Below, piece after piece: positions 25,321 to 38,603 of a stretch of DNA of 64,000 nt. Positions within the stretch are counted from its first letter, which is position 1, and each line of letters opens with the position of its first letter. A program made the position numbers and the translations under genes. Source of the DNA: Tamarix chinensis (lineage: Eukaryota; Streptophyta; Magnoliopsida; Caryophyllales; Tamaricaceae); contig CM060175.1 of NCBI GenBank assembly GCA_030549775.1, forward strand, positions 104,328,922 through 104,392,921, given 5' to 3'. The notes below the pieces were generated by a model. It searched no databases, was not told where the DNA came from, and saw only the letters and a program-made list of their open reading frames with translations.

Positions 25321-28187
25321 ATTTGTTGCTTTTGTTTCAAAAATACCTTTTTTTGTTTTTATTTTTATAAAATATATACAAAGATTTTTTTTTTATAAAA
25401 ATAATGATGTAAAAATAAAAAATAAAAAAAAAAACTATTTCCATTATTACATTATTATACTTAAAAAATTGTTGATTTTTCATTTTTTAACGTGTTTTTT
25501 ACTTCATTATTATTTCTGTATCTGTCCAGCACCGTAAAGTAGCATGCTGCGACTACATATAGTCTATAGCGGGAGCTCATGGTCCTCTGTTTCTATCTCT
25601 TGTTTTTTATGGGGAAAAAATTAGCGATGATGATTGTTTCATGTGAATTCAAATGAAAAAGATAAGATTTTAAAACAATTTATTTATTAAAAAAATACAC
25701 TATCATTTATCATAGATTAAGATAGCAAAATTACGAAAAACATCGTGATAAAGCCTAAAAATAACAAATATATTAGTGAACAATATTCTGATTAAAATTT
25801 GGATCTAAAAGTATAAAAAAAGTATTAAGTGAGAAAACAAATATTCACCTCAAATTATCATTTTCATTTTCATTTGTTTATAAGGTTCCTTCTTATAATC
25901 CAATAGGTATTTTAAAATTATTTTTTTCTATAATTGTCCATATTTATTTGTTAAATATTTATTCTCATAAATATCATTTTGATACGAAGGAGTTCATTAG
26001 TAATGAGCTATCTTTGTGATGAAACATAATAATTAATATTATATTAGTTTATTTGTCTCCTAATTTGATGTGGAGTGAAAACTAAGTAAAGATTAGTAAT
26101 AAAAATAAGAAGAATATTTTGATCCCTTATTTAAGAGTCTTGCAAATTTTATTTTTGTCCCTCGTCACTTAGAAATAGGAGGTACGAGTGCTTTCTATAT
26201 ATAAATAAGATATTTATTCGCATCCTATCCCAAAAAGTAGGAGTCTATTTGGATTGAGGTAGATAAATGTTATATTGAATTAGGTAGGTAGGCATAAGTT
26301 AAATAAAGGTCGATGAGTGTTTTAATATATTGTTTGGTTATTAATAAGGTTAACTTAGGTGTCATAGCTTTATTTGCTTTAAAGTAAGCAATCAAGTTTC
26401 CTTAAAAGATTAACCTTAATCTACTCAGACAACCAATTTGAAGGTTAATATTTAGAGGTGAAACTATGTTAAAATGGATTAATATTTACATACACTAACC
26501 TCAAAGATAAACTTATCAAATAGGGTGGACTTAATCTTCATCCAAATGACCTAAAGTTATAATGTGCCTCAAGAGTCTATATAAAAGACTTTTCTCTTCA
26601 CTTTTTCGTATCAAGTTTCAAGTTAAATATATTATCATTAATGAAGATTACTTTTTTATTCTTAATTTTTGTGTGTGAAAAAATTCACTTTCCTCTTATT
26701 TAACTAGACACTTGCTAGGACGGTTCTAGAATAGTATTTCTCTTCTCTGCCATAATTTTAGCAATTTGATAGTACTCTTTTTCTAATGATAATTGATACA
26801 TACTTGTAAATAGGTGTTCACAAATTAATGATAAGGTTGAGTGAGAACTTCTAAGCATTTGAACAAGCAAATTAAATCATACAACCATATGCACTTAACA
26901 AGTTGTATATGATGTTATTTTTCCTTTTGTGTTAATTACTAATCTGTACTCATTAAAAACACACAGGTGCATAAAAGAAATACACTTCTTATTAAAAAAA
27001 AAAAGAACATATTTTCCAATAAAATATACTTCTTTTAGTTTATAAATGCATAATTTGCATAATATAAATACACATTTGAACATAATATAAACACACATCT
27101 TACAGAATATGTATACATATAGATCTTTTAGTTTATATTTGCATTATTATAAATAAAAAATTTATATAATACACGTCTTGGATATGGTTACATATAAAGC
27201 AAAATAAAATTGTATAGACCCCTACTAGGAGCATATGGATATACCATGTATGGATTGCTTTGAATGGAAATGGATAGATGAGATTAAATTATAAGAATAT
27301 ATTCTTTCAAGAAAATACCAACTTTTTGTATGATATTTATTGATAAAAATTCTATCCCTTTTTGTTTCCGATACATATATGGGAGTTTCTTACTTTGTTT
27401 AGCTATTTACGTTAGTTCCTTTTTTTAACCACTTTTAATAGTTTATTTGATTGCACATGGTATTGTTCTTATTAACTTACAGTAGCTTCTTTAATTACAG
27501 GGCCAACGGTTGGCTTGAGTTATTTCTCTATTTATAATTTAAGAGGACAATTTAGAAGTTGGCAATTTTTATCTATCGACGAAGACCGCGGTTGTAATCG
27601 GATATCAGTTTGTCTATGTGCGCATAGCCTCGTTGAAAATTCATATGCCGATCTCCATTAAACGGTCACCAATTTGTATCTTTCCTATTTCACCATAAGT
27701 TAGATAGAACGCCACAATTATTATACATACACAACATTCATACCAAGAAAGTTGGTCAACCTACGATTTCAGTCTTCATATACTACGTTAAATTGCCGAC
27801 CTATGCGATGTTCCTTCGCACAAGTTAATCTAAAGGGGAGGGGCTCTGGCAACGTAGAATCTCATTGGTCGATTTCTAAGTTATCAGCCGACGGAAGTTA
27901 GTGACAGATGCCGACCGAAGACTAGCTTTCAACTACCGAATCGTTTGTTGATGAAAAGTCAAGATATATATTTTTTTTTTTCTATGAGCGTATAGTATTA
28001 ATTCAAGATACACAGATTGTGGGATACACAGATGTTGTTGATATAGGATAAGCTGAACAAAAGGCACCAAACTAATAGTATGGTCGGAGAAGAGTTTTGA
28101 AGAGATATGAAGTATGCCTAACCTTGAATCAGCTAGCACTACAGAAAAATCGTTTTGGTTAAAACGAAAGACACTAATTTAGCCTAT
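25321..28187. other. AT-rich intergenic DNA, nothing recognised
   Basis: Long AT-rich stretch with homopolymer runs. The part at 27490-27960 is less AT-rich and contains several CCGACC/GCCGAC motifs, but I see no coding frame or transposon end. A CACTACAG at 28137 resembles a CACTA terminus but has no partner. Confidence 0.4.
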
Positions 28188-28316
28188 ATTTGTAGCTACT
28201 TATCAAAATTAGTTAGTCATAATAAGTATTTATTTTTATTTTTAGCCTAATTTTTTTTTAAAAAAATAAGTAGTTATTATGGATAACTACTTTTTATAAG
28301 TAACTCTAAACAAACC
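28188..28316 (-). mobile_element. Short MITE, copy 1
   Basis: About 130 bp, with a left end TTTGTAGCTACTTAT and a right end ATAAGTAACTCTAAACAAAC that form an imperfect inverted repeat. An internal palindrome (AGTAGTTAT-ATGG-ATAACTACT) lies near the right end. The same structure in opposite orientation occurs at 34185-34315. Non-coding. Superfamily not assigned; no clear target duplication seen. Confidence 0.6.
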
Positions 28317-31300
28317 TTAGTTAGTCTTTTGGCAATTCTCAGTTCCTACAACTATGACTAATTAGTTAACCATAATATACAGGGATAGTTTGGCTTTCCA
28401 AATTCTTTATTAATTCCAAATTTTATGATGCATTATTATTATTATTATTATTATAAAATTTTAGAGTTACTCTTACTTTTTTATTATCAAAAATTACTAT
28501 AAAATAACTTCAGATAAATAAATTAATATTTAAGATCATATTTTAAAATGTCAATATTCATTACTTCAAGTAAAAATCAAAATAACATATCAATTTACCA
28601 AATAGACCCAATTTCTCAGTCAACGTCCCCCTTCCAATATGTGTTGAGATGAATGTGATGTTGATAAAAAAAAAGAATAATAAATAAAAATTAACATCAT
28701 TTACAAATCTAAGCGAAGCTCCACATGTGCACGTAATTATCAAAATCCTCCATCACATATGATCCCACCAATTTTGATCTAGGAAGATGTGACAATATCC
28801 TCGTCCGGCTAGACTTTAACTTGCCAAACATATAATTTTCCCAAATTATTGTCACGTGTGGGCAATATAATTCCGGTCTGAGATTTGAATCACATACTAG
28901 ATTCAACTGAGTTTGGACCAATCTTGTGAATTGACCAAAACTTGGAAGATCGTATACAAGGCCAACGCATATGCATAATGGTCTTACTTTATCTACCAAT
29001 ACAATGTGGAACACATGTGAGTTATGAACATTGAAATTAAAAGGGCCCACCATTTCTTATATCTTATAGTACTAAAATATAATTGGTACTAATAAAATTT
29101 GTCAATATTTTTATAGTTCAAGGTAAAATATATCCCACTTTAGTAGTAACTACCTAAGTTATGTCGCTTGAGTCCATCTACTTAAGTTAATACTTGATCA
29201 AAGTATTAATAATACCCTTGGCACTTGGCATGTTATTACTTAATGTTGTCATTCACAAGGTGGATCTAGTAAACTCAAGAATCCTGTGGATTGGACATGT
29301 TGAAGCAATATATGATGCTTTAACAACTTGGCTAAAAGTGTGCTTGCCCACGTAAGGAGAGGATTGAGCATTTATGAGGCCAAGACATTGAATTTGGCTA
29401 CAATGGTAAGATATCTATCATAGTTGATAAATAGCAAGGAGGATATTAGATAAACTAGATGCATGAGGTTTATATTAAAGAAGCTTGTTAGTTTTCACAA
29501 CTACATTCAAGAGGAGATGAATCAAGTATTATCAATTTCAATTTCCTTGTAGAATTAAGAGTACTTTTCAGACCTGATATGGGATAAGTTATTGTTATAG
29601 CACTTAGTGTGGTCTTTGTTTCAAGAGTATTGTTCTTGTAATGTTCACTATTAGACTTATATAAGCATGTGTGTAAAAGTAAACAAAGAATGCATAGATT
29701 TTTAATTATGTGGTTTGATCTACACTAATCCACGCGCCGGTGGGTGACTACCATTTTCTCTCTTTAACAATAGACTCTAACTCTAAATCAGATAACGCAA
29801 GCACATAGATTTAACTCTATACATATTCTTCCCTACAATTAACTCTAGATATGATTTCTAAGTGAAACTTTTATACCTACTCCCAAATACACTTGTACAC
29901 CTTACGAGAACATTTAAATGAATAAGGATTACAATATTTTGAACTCTTGTGCTTCTTAATAAGAAAATAAATCCTTTATCCTCACTATTACGAGACTCTT
30001 GTTCTCTAAGACTTATGTTAGCTTGCTTTCTCGCAATTAGGTTCTATAATTTGCTTGTAACCACTCTCTCTTTTTTCTATGAATATTGTCCTCGATCGAC
30101 TTGCTTGATCCTATAGTAATTCCTATTTTTGTACAGTACCAAAATCAACAAATTGGAAATGTCTTTTGCTTTGAATATTTCCTTTAAAACTCTTTCCTTT
30201 TGCGTGAATTCCATTTAATCGTTAGGAAATATATATTTTTTGTTATCTTGTTTCCACATTCTCTAATTATTTTACCAAGATATTCCAACGTGCTTCTATT
30301 TTGAATCACATCTTCATAAGCCTCTAGACTAATCTTCTTATGGAAACTATTCATGGAACTAATGTAAGCTTTCTGCATTATTCTTGAGGGAGTAATGGGA
30401 TTGATCTGCTTTAGTGAGAATTCTTTTCTTATTTAAGTGGTAAAGTCTTAGTCCTTTAGAGAATATTTATCTTTTATGATATTTGAAGACTTTCTTAATT
30501 ATTCGCTTAATCTCAGATCTTCTAGTATTTTAATGTTGTGATTGACTTTAGTTCTTGCCATGTTATAACCTATTTCCATTGTTATTCTTAGACCAGTATT
30601 TGGATATGTTAATGATTAAAGACATAACCACATCCTTGCAATATATGCAAGAAAGAATATATGAAATCATGCCCCGTTTCATTAGTAATTATCAAAAGAA
30701 TGTAGGATTCAACAAAGCTCCAAGAACATAATTGAATATTAAAGTGCATTAATCAAGGGCGCTCAAGTGCATCATGAAGCTTAACCCTATGTTAATGTAG
30801 AGGATGAAGGTTGCAGGGTTTGAGGTAGATACTTATATGATCAATAATGCATATGAAGGCACTAAGATATAAGGAAGGTAAGAAAGCATGGGGTATTATG
30901 TTGTTTCGAAGCATGATGGCATACCAAGGCATTCTTTTGTTAGTTAGCTAGCTTGATGTGCATCTCTTCATACCATATCCAAATTGTTTCATTGGAATTA
31001 GAATACATGGGAAAAATATGGAATATGTAAGAGTAGGGAGAAAGCATTGAACATGTCATGGTGATATGCTACTTAGCTAAACAATGCTAATATGGATGAG
31101 GTGTTAGTCTCAATATCGCGAAGAGGATCATTGACATGGATTAAGGAAAGGGGGAGGGGGGAGGTCGGAATGCACATGATATCTTCAATATAGCAATTCA
31201 TGGTTTGTGTTATAATAGAAACACTTCTATAGGATATCTTCACTATATCATTCTAAAAGCTTATATTAGGTTGTAGTGAACTAAGTAGAGGGAGGCTTTG

Positions 31301-32280
31301 AGGGCATTATATTTTGTTCCTAGATAGTGGTTTTGGAATTGTATAGACATGAAGATGCGATGAATATATATTCCATTATTGATAATATTACTGTTGTTTG
31401 CCAAATAATTAGCTTTGGCCAAAAAAAGGGGGGGTTAAGTGGTAAATTTAATTAATATCGATGAGAACTTGTGATATTTAAAAATATCGAATCCCAAGAA
31501 TAAATCTTGAACATGGGTAAAACTAAAAGATGGACAGATGAATTATGACATATATACTTATTCATTATAATTGTCCTAGAAATTATTTACTCTGTTTCAA
31601 ATAAATTGTACAGGAAATCTAAAATATAAAATATCTTCATATGTAGAAGAGATTAACAACATACTAGAATATTAAAAGAAAAAAAAACAGAGAGAGAAAG
31701 AAATAGTGAGAGGAGATTATTTCTCCCGATTCAATAATTCAATTTATACCTTCATTTATCTTGCCTGGTTGTACCAATAGTTATCTATAAGAATGCGCAT
31801 AACAAAAGAGGCATAAATTATTTGTTCGGAGACTATTGAGCCTCTCAGATTCTACGTCAGGAACCGAATATAGGCAAAAATATAAATTTGGATGCAAGAA
31901 TGCAGGAAATAATCCCGGAACAGGGAAAATAAAAATTAGTATGACGATTGTTTATTTTATGTTGGAAAATGTGACATGTTTGTAGGGTAATTATTTGATA
32001 ATATACTATGTTTTATTATTGAGCTATTTCCGTAGAGTTTGAAATTAAAAATGAAGCAAAATAGTTTTTAATTTTAGAAAATGAGTTCAGTTTTTTTTTT
32101 CCTTAGTTTTTGTCCCTCTGCTGTGTTGTTTGGTGCTCTTAAACCGTCCATCCTGGAAAGCGCAATTGTTTTGCTTTTGAACTCCTCCTCCAATCATCCC
32201 CAACCTCAAACGGAAAATAATAATAATAATAAACAAACAAAAAAAAAAGTCGGAAGGGGCACCAAACCGTGAACTCCCAC
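28317..32280. other. Intergenic, several unrecognised open frames
   Basis: Includes a minus-strand open frame at 28709-29053 (114 codons) and one at 30184-30378; neither matches a family I know. The segments at 29.1-29.7 kb and 30.6-31.4 kb have the look of very old retrotransposon interiors, but I could not find a diagnostic motif. (ATT)n near 28432-28452. Confidence 0.35.
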
Positions 32281-32527
32281 TTGACACGTGTCATGTGCAA
32301 AGTGAAGGTCCAACTTGGATATTTCAACAAGACACTTCCCCCCCGCACTCTCCATAGACTTCTCCTCCTTTACCGTACGCCATTGAAACAACACCGCGGG
32401 CGGGGGGCAGGGGGGGAAGGGGACTTCTCCTTCCAGTCCCCTCCAGTCTCCGCCACTTTACTTTCGCACCGGATTCAATAATTCAAATTGAACTTCGATT
32501 TTAACCAGCTAACTTTCCTCCACCAAA

Positions 32528-32565
<38 letters not shown>

Positions 32566-32880
32566 TAGTGAGGCAAATTGAGCTAACTAGACTAGAGTAC
32601 GATTTTTAACTTTTACCCCATTATTTGGATCTACACGGAAGGCGAGAACTTGGAAGAACGGAACGGATCCCGTTAAGGACACCCGTACCATTCTGACTGC
32701 GGATTTACCGGAGATTGTCGGTCGCTCACTGGCTCAATTTTTTTCCTGTATTGCATTGGCACCCATTGAACTTGAATACCGCCTTTCATGAGTTGGTGGG
32801 TTTTAAACGGCTTCCACTCCCTCATCTTCCCTTGTACGGCAAGCACACAACAAAGGGCAGCTAAATGGCCGGCCAGTTCC
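32281..32880. promoter_or_regulatory. GC-richer islet about 3 kb upstream of GH3, with G-box, TGTCGG and G-runs
   Basis: Contains a palindromic GACACGTGTC G-box (32283-32292), a guanine-rich run of four G-tracts (32398-32422), an (AAT)n microsatellite (32529-32565) and one TGTCGG high-affinity auxin-response motif (32716-32721). No protein-like frame. Possible distal regulatory DNA for the GH3 gene; this is inference from motifs only. Confidence 0.3.
32529..32565. repeat. (AAT)n microsatellite
   Basis: About twelve uninterrupted AAT units. Confidence 0.95.
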
Positions 32881-34184
32881 TATACAAACTGATTGTTATC
32901 CCTATTTAGGATATCCCTATTTTGCACTACATGTGGAACAAAAAAAAGTTATGCTAATATTTTTATTTTAAAATAAGATTTTATCTTTTAAATAATACTT
33001 ATTTTTTATAATTAAAAAGAAATTACTCCTAAAATTTAATTTATTTAAAAACATTTTTTTTTTCTTAAATAAAATTTGCTAACTAAAAAAAGAAAAAAAA
33101 ATCTTTCAAAAGCGGAAGAAGCAATTAGTAGCAACATGGTGGAGGACAAGATTATTTTATGCAGCTAGTGATTTAGAGGTGGTGGTGGTGGTGATGGGCG
33201 TAGTAGTAGCAGCAGCAGTAGTAATTTTTATTTTTATTCTTATTATTGTGACAAGGTCGGGAGATGGCTGGCAGTGAATATGGAATGGATTAGTAGTTAG
33301 GGGATAAAAGTGCGGTGCAATGATAGTGTCACCCCGGGGATCATTGACATTTGTGTGAAACATATATGGACAGAATAACGAATGATTTTGTCTAGCCGAT
33401 GCCCGGTAAAGATGGCGGTCTATTTTCACTCGGTCTTCCTTGTTTGGTTATATGGTTAAGTTTGTGTAGCATACTGATTTTCGGAGAAAGAGTTGTCCAA
33501 ACTAAGAAGTAATCGTTTGTAGTTACTTGTAGAAGACAATTATCCAACGACGCATTTTTTTTTTAAGGAATTCTCAGCTTTAAAGTAATTATATAAAAGT
33601 GGCTGCTCTTTTTTTTTTTTTGGGTAGTTGCACTTACAAAACACACGCAAACGGTAATAAAGTAGCATGAATGAAAGTTCTAGTCCAATTTTAAAAAAAA
33701 ATACTAACAAATTATATAATATGCTTATACGGTGACGGACAAATTTTACGGCTTACCACATTTACAATTACTAAGGTATTTTAGTGTACATAGCTCTTAT
33801 TTTTGTATGTATATTGAAATCTATGTTTATTTGTGTTACGTTGGCGAAATTGATTTCATGCTCGCTACCATGCTATAATAAGTTCAAAATTAGATCCAAT
33901 AACATGTGCTAACAGAATAAATTTAAAATTATATTTAATAAGTAAATTTAATACGATAAAAATAAATATTATGAAGCCAATGTTTCTAAGGACGTGAATG
34001 AACTAAGTTTTAAAAAGTTCGATTCATTTTATCTATAGCTTAGGTTTATATATTAAGTTCATTAAAATTTTAATTTAACCTATTCATTTGTATAAATAAA
34101 CTAAATTCAAATATTATTTTTAAACTCGAATCCAAAATGGTATTTTAGTTTTTATACTCGTAATTAATCAAACGAATTAGCATA
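32881..34184. other. Intergenic, no gene
   Basis: AT-rich DNA. A GGT/GTA/GCA trinucleotide-rich run at 33177-33225 creates a low-complexity Thr-rich chance ORF on the minus strand. Nothing else recognised. Confidence 0.4.
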
Positions 34185-34315
34185 TGTTTGGAGCTACTTA
34201 TGAAAAGTAGTTATTCATGATAACTACTTATTTTATAAACTTTTTAGACTAATTTTTTTTTAAATATAAATAATTATCATACATAATTACTTTTAATAAA
34301 TAATTTCAAACAACC
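34185..34315 (+). mobile_element. Short MITE, copy 2
   Basis: Starts TGTTTGGAGCTACTTATGAA and ends AATAAATAATTTCAAACAAC. The inner palindrome AGTAGTTAT-TCATG-ATAACTACT is now near the left end, so this copy is inverted relative to 28188-28316. It sits about 1.3 kb upstream of the GH3 TATA box. Confidence 0.6.
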
Positions 34316-35584
34316 TATTATATGTTTACTTTACGACGCTCGTAACAAGATAGAAGCATCAATATTGCTATTATTATCTTGATCAATTGTAAAGCTTCAA
34401 TTATTAACCCTATAAATTTAGCACAATCATAATGTCCAATCTAATATGCAAACACATTTCGTATGTGCCGCAAGTCATTTCATGAGTACCTTCTCCGTGA
34501 CCGACGATACGGCCGGGCATCAAAGCAACGGGAAGCCTTACTGTTCACCGTAACGTGCTTACGTAATAGTGCTCCTAGATAATGGCCGGTCATGTTTGGA
34601 AAAAAGGATTTTTATTTTTTTATTTATCGTTGATGATGAGAGGGTGAGTGAGCGACAATAGAATGTATCATTACAACTATAAAGGAAATTCAATTCAATG
34701 TGTTGGATGATTTGACCGAGCGATGATCAGGCAAGCACGTTGAATTGTGAGAAGGGTTACTACAAACGAGCAAAAGTTAACCCAACCGGATAAACTTAAA
34801 ATTAAACTTTTGTCGATCTAATTTAGTCATGTCCGATCATAAAGATAACTGACGATCCTCAATTGATTTAAAATTTGATCTAATTATATATTATTTATTT
34901 TTAAAAAAATTAAAATATATTAATTTACAAATTTTATTTATTTTTATAATTTTTACTTTTGACATAATTATTTACCAAATATATTTTACTTTTATTTATT
35001 CTGTTTACATAAATACATAATATTAAATAATAATAATAATAAATAAGGAATAATTAATGACATATTTTTAACTATATGTTTACCTAAAATCAAAATTAAT
35101 AATAATTTACGAGATAAATAAATTTAATTTAATATAATATAATAATTATTATTTAATTTAATTAAAATTTAAAATAATTTAATTGAAAATGAATTCAAGG
35201 GTATACTATAGTCATATATTAAGTCAAGGGTAGATGGCGTTTTTATTTATTCATAAAATGTAGTGAAGATGAATACAAAATATCAAATAAATTTTATATT
35301 ATAAATGTTATAATTATCATAAATATATTAAGATACCAAAAAAAAAGATTGTATTTAAACTTAGAATCTTTTAGTACTAAAAAACTATCCTTCATTGCTA
35401 AATTAAAACTCCTTGTTGCTGATGGTATGAATTGATAGATAGATAAGAGTATGAGAGAATTTTAAACTCAGACCCCTTAATCTTGATCAAGACCTTTTTG
35501 ATTATTTATTTTTTTGGTACTTTCTTTATTGAACACTTTTTAAACCATATCTTTGTGTGCGGAAATAAGTGACCCCTACCCTTC
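34316..35584 (+). promoter_or_regulatory. Upstream region of the GH3 gene
   Basis: A short GC-richer patch at 34490-34590 holds ACCGAC (DRE/CRT-like core) and ACGT motifs. Two TGTC-core motifs, TGTCGA (34811-34816) and TGTCCG (34830-34835), lie in the same orientation, 19 bases apart. The remainder to 35500 is AT-rich, with TAATAATAAT runs. I found no canonical TGTCTC or TGTCGG within about 1.1 kb of the TATA box, which is notable for an expected auxin-inducible gene. Confidence 0.35.
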
Positions 35585-35592
35585 TATATAAA
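35585..35592 (+). promoter_or_regulatory. TATA box of the GH3 gene
   Basis: TATATAAA, followed about 25-35 bases later by a CTTCATTACAAAC context suited to transcription start (expected near 35615-35625). From there to 35908 the leader has no ATG. It contains an (AG)n run at 35665-35686, common in plant leaders. Confidence 0.65.
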
Positions 35593-35908
35593 CCGACTTC
35601 ACCGTGCTTTTCCTATGCTTCATTACAAACAAACAGAGGAGAAGGAGGAGGAGTTGAAGAGAACAGAGAGAGAGAGAGAGAGAGAGAAAACAGAAAAAAG
35701 ACCAAATCTAGCAAAAAAGCCATCGTTCCAAGTATTCTCCACTGGTTTCATTTCTATCACTGCAATACTCTGCCCCCGCCCTTTGTCTACACATCCATCT
35801 ATCAATTCTTTTTCTCCCAATATTCCAAATTGCTGGTGTGGTTTCCTCTTGATCTTAAACGCAACAACAACCAAAAAAAAAAAAGAGGGAGGAAGAAGAA
35901 GACTAACC

Positions 35909-37377
35909 ATGCCTGAAGCACCAACGCAACCGAAAAGCAGGGCATCGATAAACTTAAAGGAGTACAATATAGGAGAAAAGAACAAGAAAGCACTCGAATT
36001 CATTGAGAACGTGACTAGGGAAGCCGACGAGGTCCAAAAACACGTGTTGGCTGAGATCCTATCTCGCAACGCCAATGTCGAATACCTTCGAAGACATGGC
36101 CTTGAGGGTCATACCGACCGAGAAACATTCAAGAAAACCATACCTGTGATTAAGTACGAAGACCTTCAGCCTGATGTTACACGTATCGCTAATGGTGATA
36201 GATCTCAAATCCTCTGTTCCCAACCCATCTCTGAGTTCCTCACCAGGTACATATTAATCGTTATATTACTAAGTACTAGCCAGTATAAATCGTTAATTTC
36301 ATGGTGATCTTCTGTGGACTGACTGGGTTTTAATTTGTTCTTTACTACATACATATTCGGCTTTTAATGGGATATATTATTAATTTTTTTTTTTTTGGTG
36401 GGGGCATTAGCTCTGGTACATCAGGAGGAGAAAGGAAGCTGATGCCAACAATTGAGGAAGAGCTAGACAGGAGGTCAATGCTATACAGCCTACTCATGCC
36501 TGTGATGAGCCAGTTCGTGCCTGGTTTAGAAGGAGGCAAAGGCATGTACTTTTTATTCATAAAATCAGAATCGAGAACCCCAGGTGGCCTGCCTGCTAGA
36601 CCCGTCCTAACATCCTACTACAAAAGCCAACACTTCAAACACCGACCGTTCGATCCCTACACCAACTACACTAGCCCAAACGAAACCATCCTCTGTCCCG
36701 ATTCCTACCAATCCATGTACACCCAACTGCTCTGTGGTCTCGTCCAACGCAAGGATGTCCTCCGTGTTGGTGCCGTCTTCGCTTCCGGCTTCATCCGGGC
36801 AATTAAATTCCTCGAAAAGCACCGCCGTTCCCTCTGCCACGACATCAGGACCGGCACCATTAACCCCGAGATCACCGACCCCTCCGTGAGGGAGGCGGTC
36901 ATGGAGATCATGAATAAGCCTGATCCTAAATTGGCTGATTTCATTGAGGCGGAATGTGGGAAGGATTCGTGGCAGGGGATTATTACCAGGCTTTGGCCAA
37001 ATACCAAGTACATCGACGTTATTGTGACGGGCACGATGTCGCAGTACATTCCTACGCTTGATTATTACAGTAACGGGCTTCCTCTCGTCTGTACTATGTA
37101 TGCTTCGTCGGAGTGCTACTTTGGGGTCAATCTCAATCCGCTGTGTAAGCCTAGTGAGGTGGCTTACACGTTGATTCCTACCATGGGTTACTTTGAGTTC
37201 CTGCCCGTTCATAGGAATAATGGGGTTACCAATTCTGTCATCTCTGTTCCCAAGGCACTTACTGAGAAGGAACAGCAGGAGCTGCTCGACCTTGCTGATG
37301 TTGAGCTTGGTCATGAATACGAGCTCGTCATCACTACCTATGCAGGTATACATTTTATTTTATTTTATTTTTACTGC

Positions 37378-37411
<34 letters not shown>

Positions 37412-38123
37412 TTGAATAATTTGACACCCAATATTTTCATATAACTCTTATAATCATCTCCAATCTACTAACGTTGAGTACTACTCATACATGATTTGGG
37501 CTGGCGGACGCGCAGGATTGTACAGGTACAGGGTGGGAGACGTGCTAAGAGTAGCAGGATTCAAGAACAACGCCCCACAGTTCAACTTCGTCTGCAGGAA
37601 AAACGTAGTCTTGAGCATTGATTCCGACAAGACGGACGAGGTGGAGCTACAAAATGCGGTGAGGAACGCCATCACCCACCTCCAGCCATTCGGCGCATCA
37701 CTCCTAGAATACACGAGCTACGCCGACACGACAAAAATCCCCGGTCACTACGTCCTGTTCTGGGAACTAAGCTTAAACGGGTCGACACCGATTCCTCCGT
37801 CGGTTTTCGAAGATTGTTGCTTGGCTGTCGAGGAATCGCTCAACAGCGTTTACCGTCAGGGTCGGGTCTCCGATAAGTCGATCGGGCCGTTGGAGATCAA
37901 GATTGTGGAGGCAGGGACGTTTGATAAGTTGATGGATTATGCCATCAGTTTAGGCGCGTCGATTAATCAGTATAAGACGCCCAGGTGCGTTAAGTTTGAG
38001 CCGATTGTTGAGCTGCTGAAGGAGAGGGTCGAGTCCAGTTATTTCAGCCCCAAGTGTCCCAAGTGGATTCCTGGGCATAAGCAGTGGTGTAATGCTAATG
38101 CTAACGGCAATGAGGAAAGGTGA
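35909..38123 (+). CDS. GH3: GH3 acyl-acid amido synthetase (indole-3-acetic acid-amido synthetase type), 3 exons
   Basis: Exons: 35909-36246, 36411-37345 and 37516-38123; both introns are GT-AG and join in frame to 626 codons, close to the roughly 600-residue family size. The enzyme belongs to the acyl-adenylate superfamily: it adenylates an acyl acid such as IAA with ATP, then transfers it to an amino acid, in the cytosol. Visible motifs: [10 protein letters not shown] nucleotide-binding loop (residues 113-122, formed across intron 1), [29 protein letters not shown] (from residue 343), YRVGDVL (from residue 429) and a C-terminal [12 protein letters not shown]. The MPEAP start and overall sequence place it with the GH3.1-GH3.6 auxin-conjugating group; the exact orthologue is not resolved. 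The start was chosen because family proteins begin here; the frame is also open 98 codons upstream to an ATG at 35615, probably at or before the transcription start. No broken residues seen. Confidence 0.95.
37378..37412. repeat. (ATT)n microsatellite in GH3 intron 2
   Basis: About eleven TAT/ATT units 33 bases after the splice donor; likely length-polymorphic. Confidence 0.95.
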
Positions 38124-38575
38124 TCGGCGGGCACGTAATTCAAGGCCGGGAACGTGGGTTGTTAGGGGAAAATCAAACAATTAATTAATTAGTTAATCAA
38201 GAAGAAGTCAGTCGGTCAGTGACTTAACAAATTTGCTGGTCGCATTGCATCATCTCAGTGGCAGAGGCTCTGGGATCTAATTGTTGGTGGTGGTAATGTT
38301 GTTCATTAGTACTGTAGTAGCAGGGGGAGGGAAGTGTTGAGGGAGAAGGGAGAAGGGGATGGGGGGAGGCATGTGAAAGTTCCAGGTGTGCTTGATTCCT
38401 CATGATTTTGTTAACAAGGAAGGATGTATGAAGTGGAACTTCTGTGGAGGGAGAAAAAAAAAAAGAAGGAAAAATTCATGTAGGTTGACTGATGCCCTCT
38501 TCCTTCCCTCAAAATTAATTAATTGAATTCCAGTTTTAGTGTTAATCCATGGATTTGACATGTTTACTTCTGCAT

Positions 38576-38581
38576 AATAAA
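38576..38581 (+). terminator. Polyadenylation signal of the GH3 gene
   Basis: AATAAA, 453 bases after the stop codon. It is followed within 10 bases by a C-rich run (CCCCCCCTCCCTCCCC, 38588-38603), so the minus strand there carries G-tracts. The 3' UTR also has G-rich stretches at 38325-38370. Confidence 0.55.
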
Positions 38582-38603
38582 CTGATGCCCCCCCTCCCTC
38601 CCC

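Noticed and set aside
28137..28150. CACTACAGAAAAA as a CACTA transposon end
   Set aside because: Followed within 50 bases by an unrelated MITE; no matching end found.
28709..29053. 114-codon minus-strand ORF
   Set aside because: Reads somewhat protein-like but matches no family I can name; more likely a repeat remnant, so not called as a gene.
36607..37353. 248-codon minus-strand ORF
   Set aside because: Antisense shadow of GH3 exon 2; its length comes from the codon bias of the real gene.
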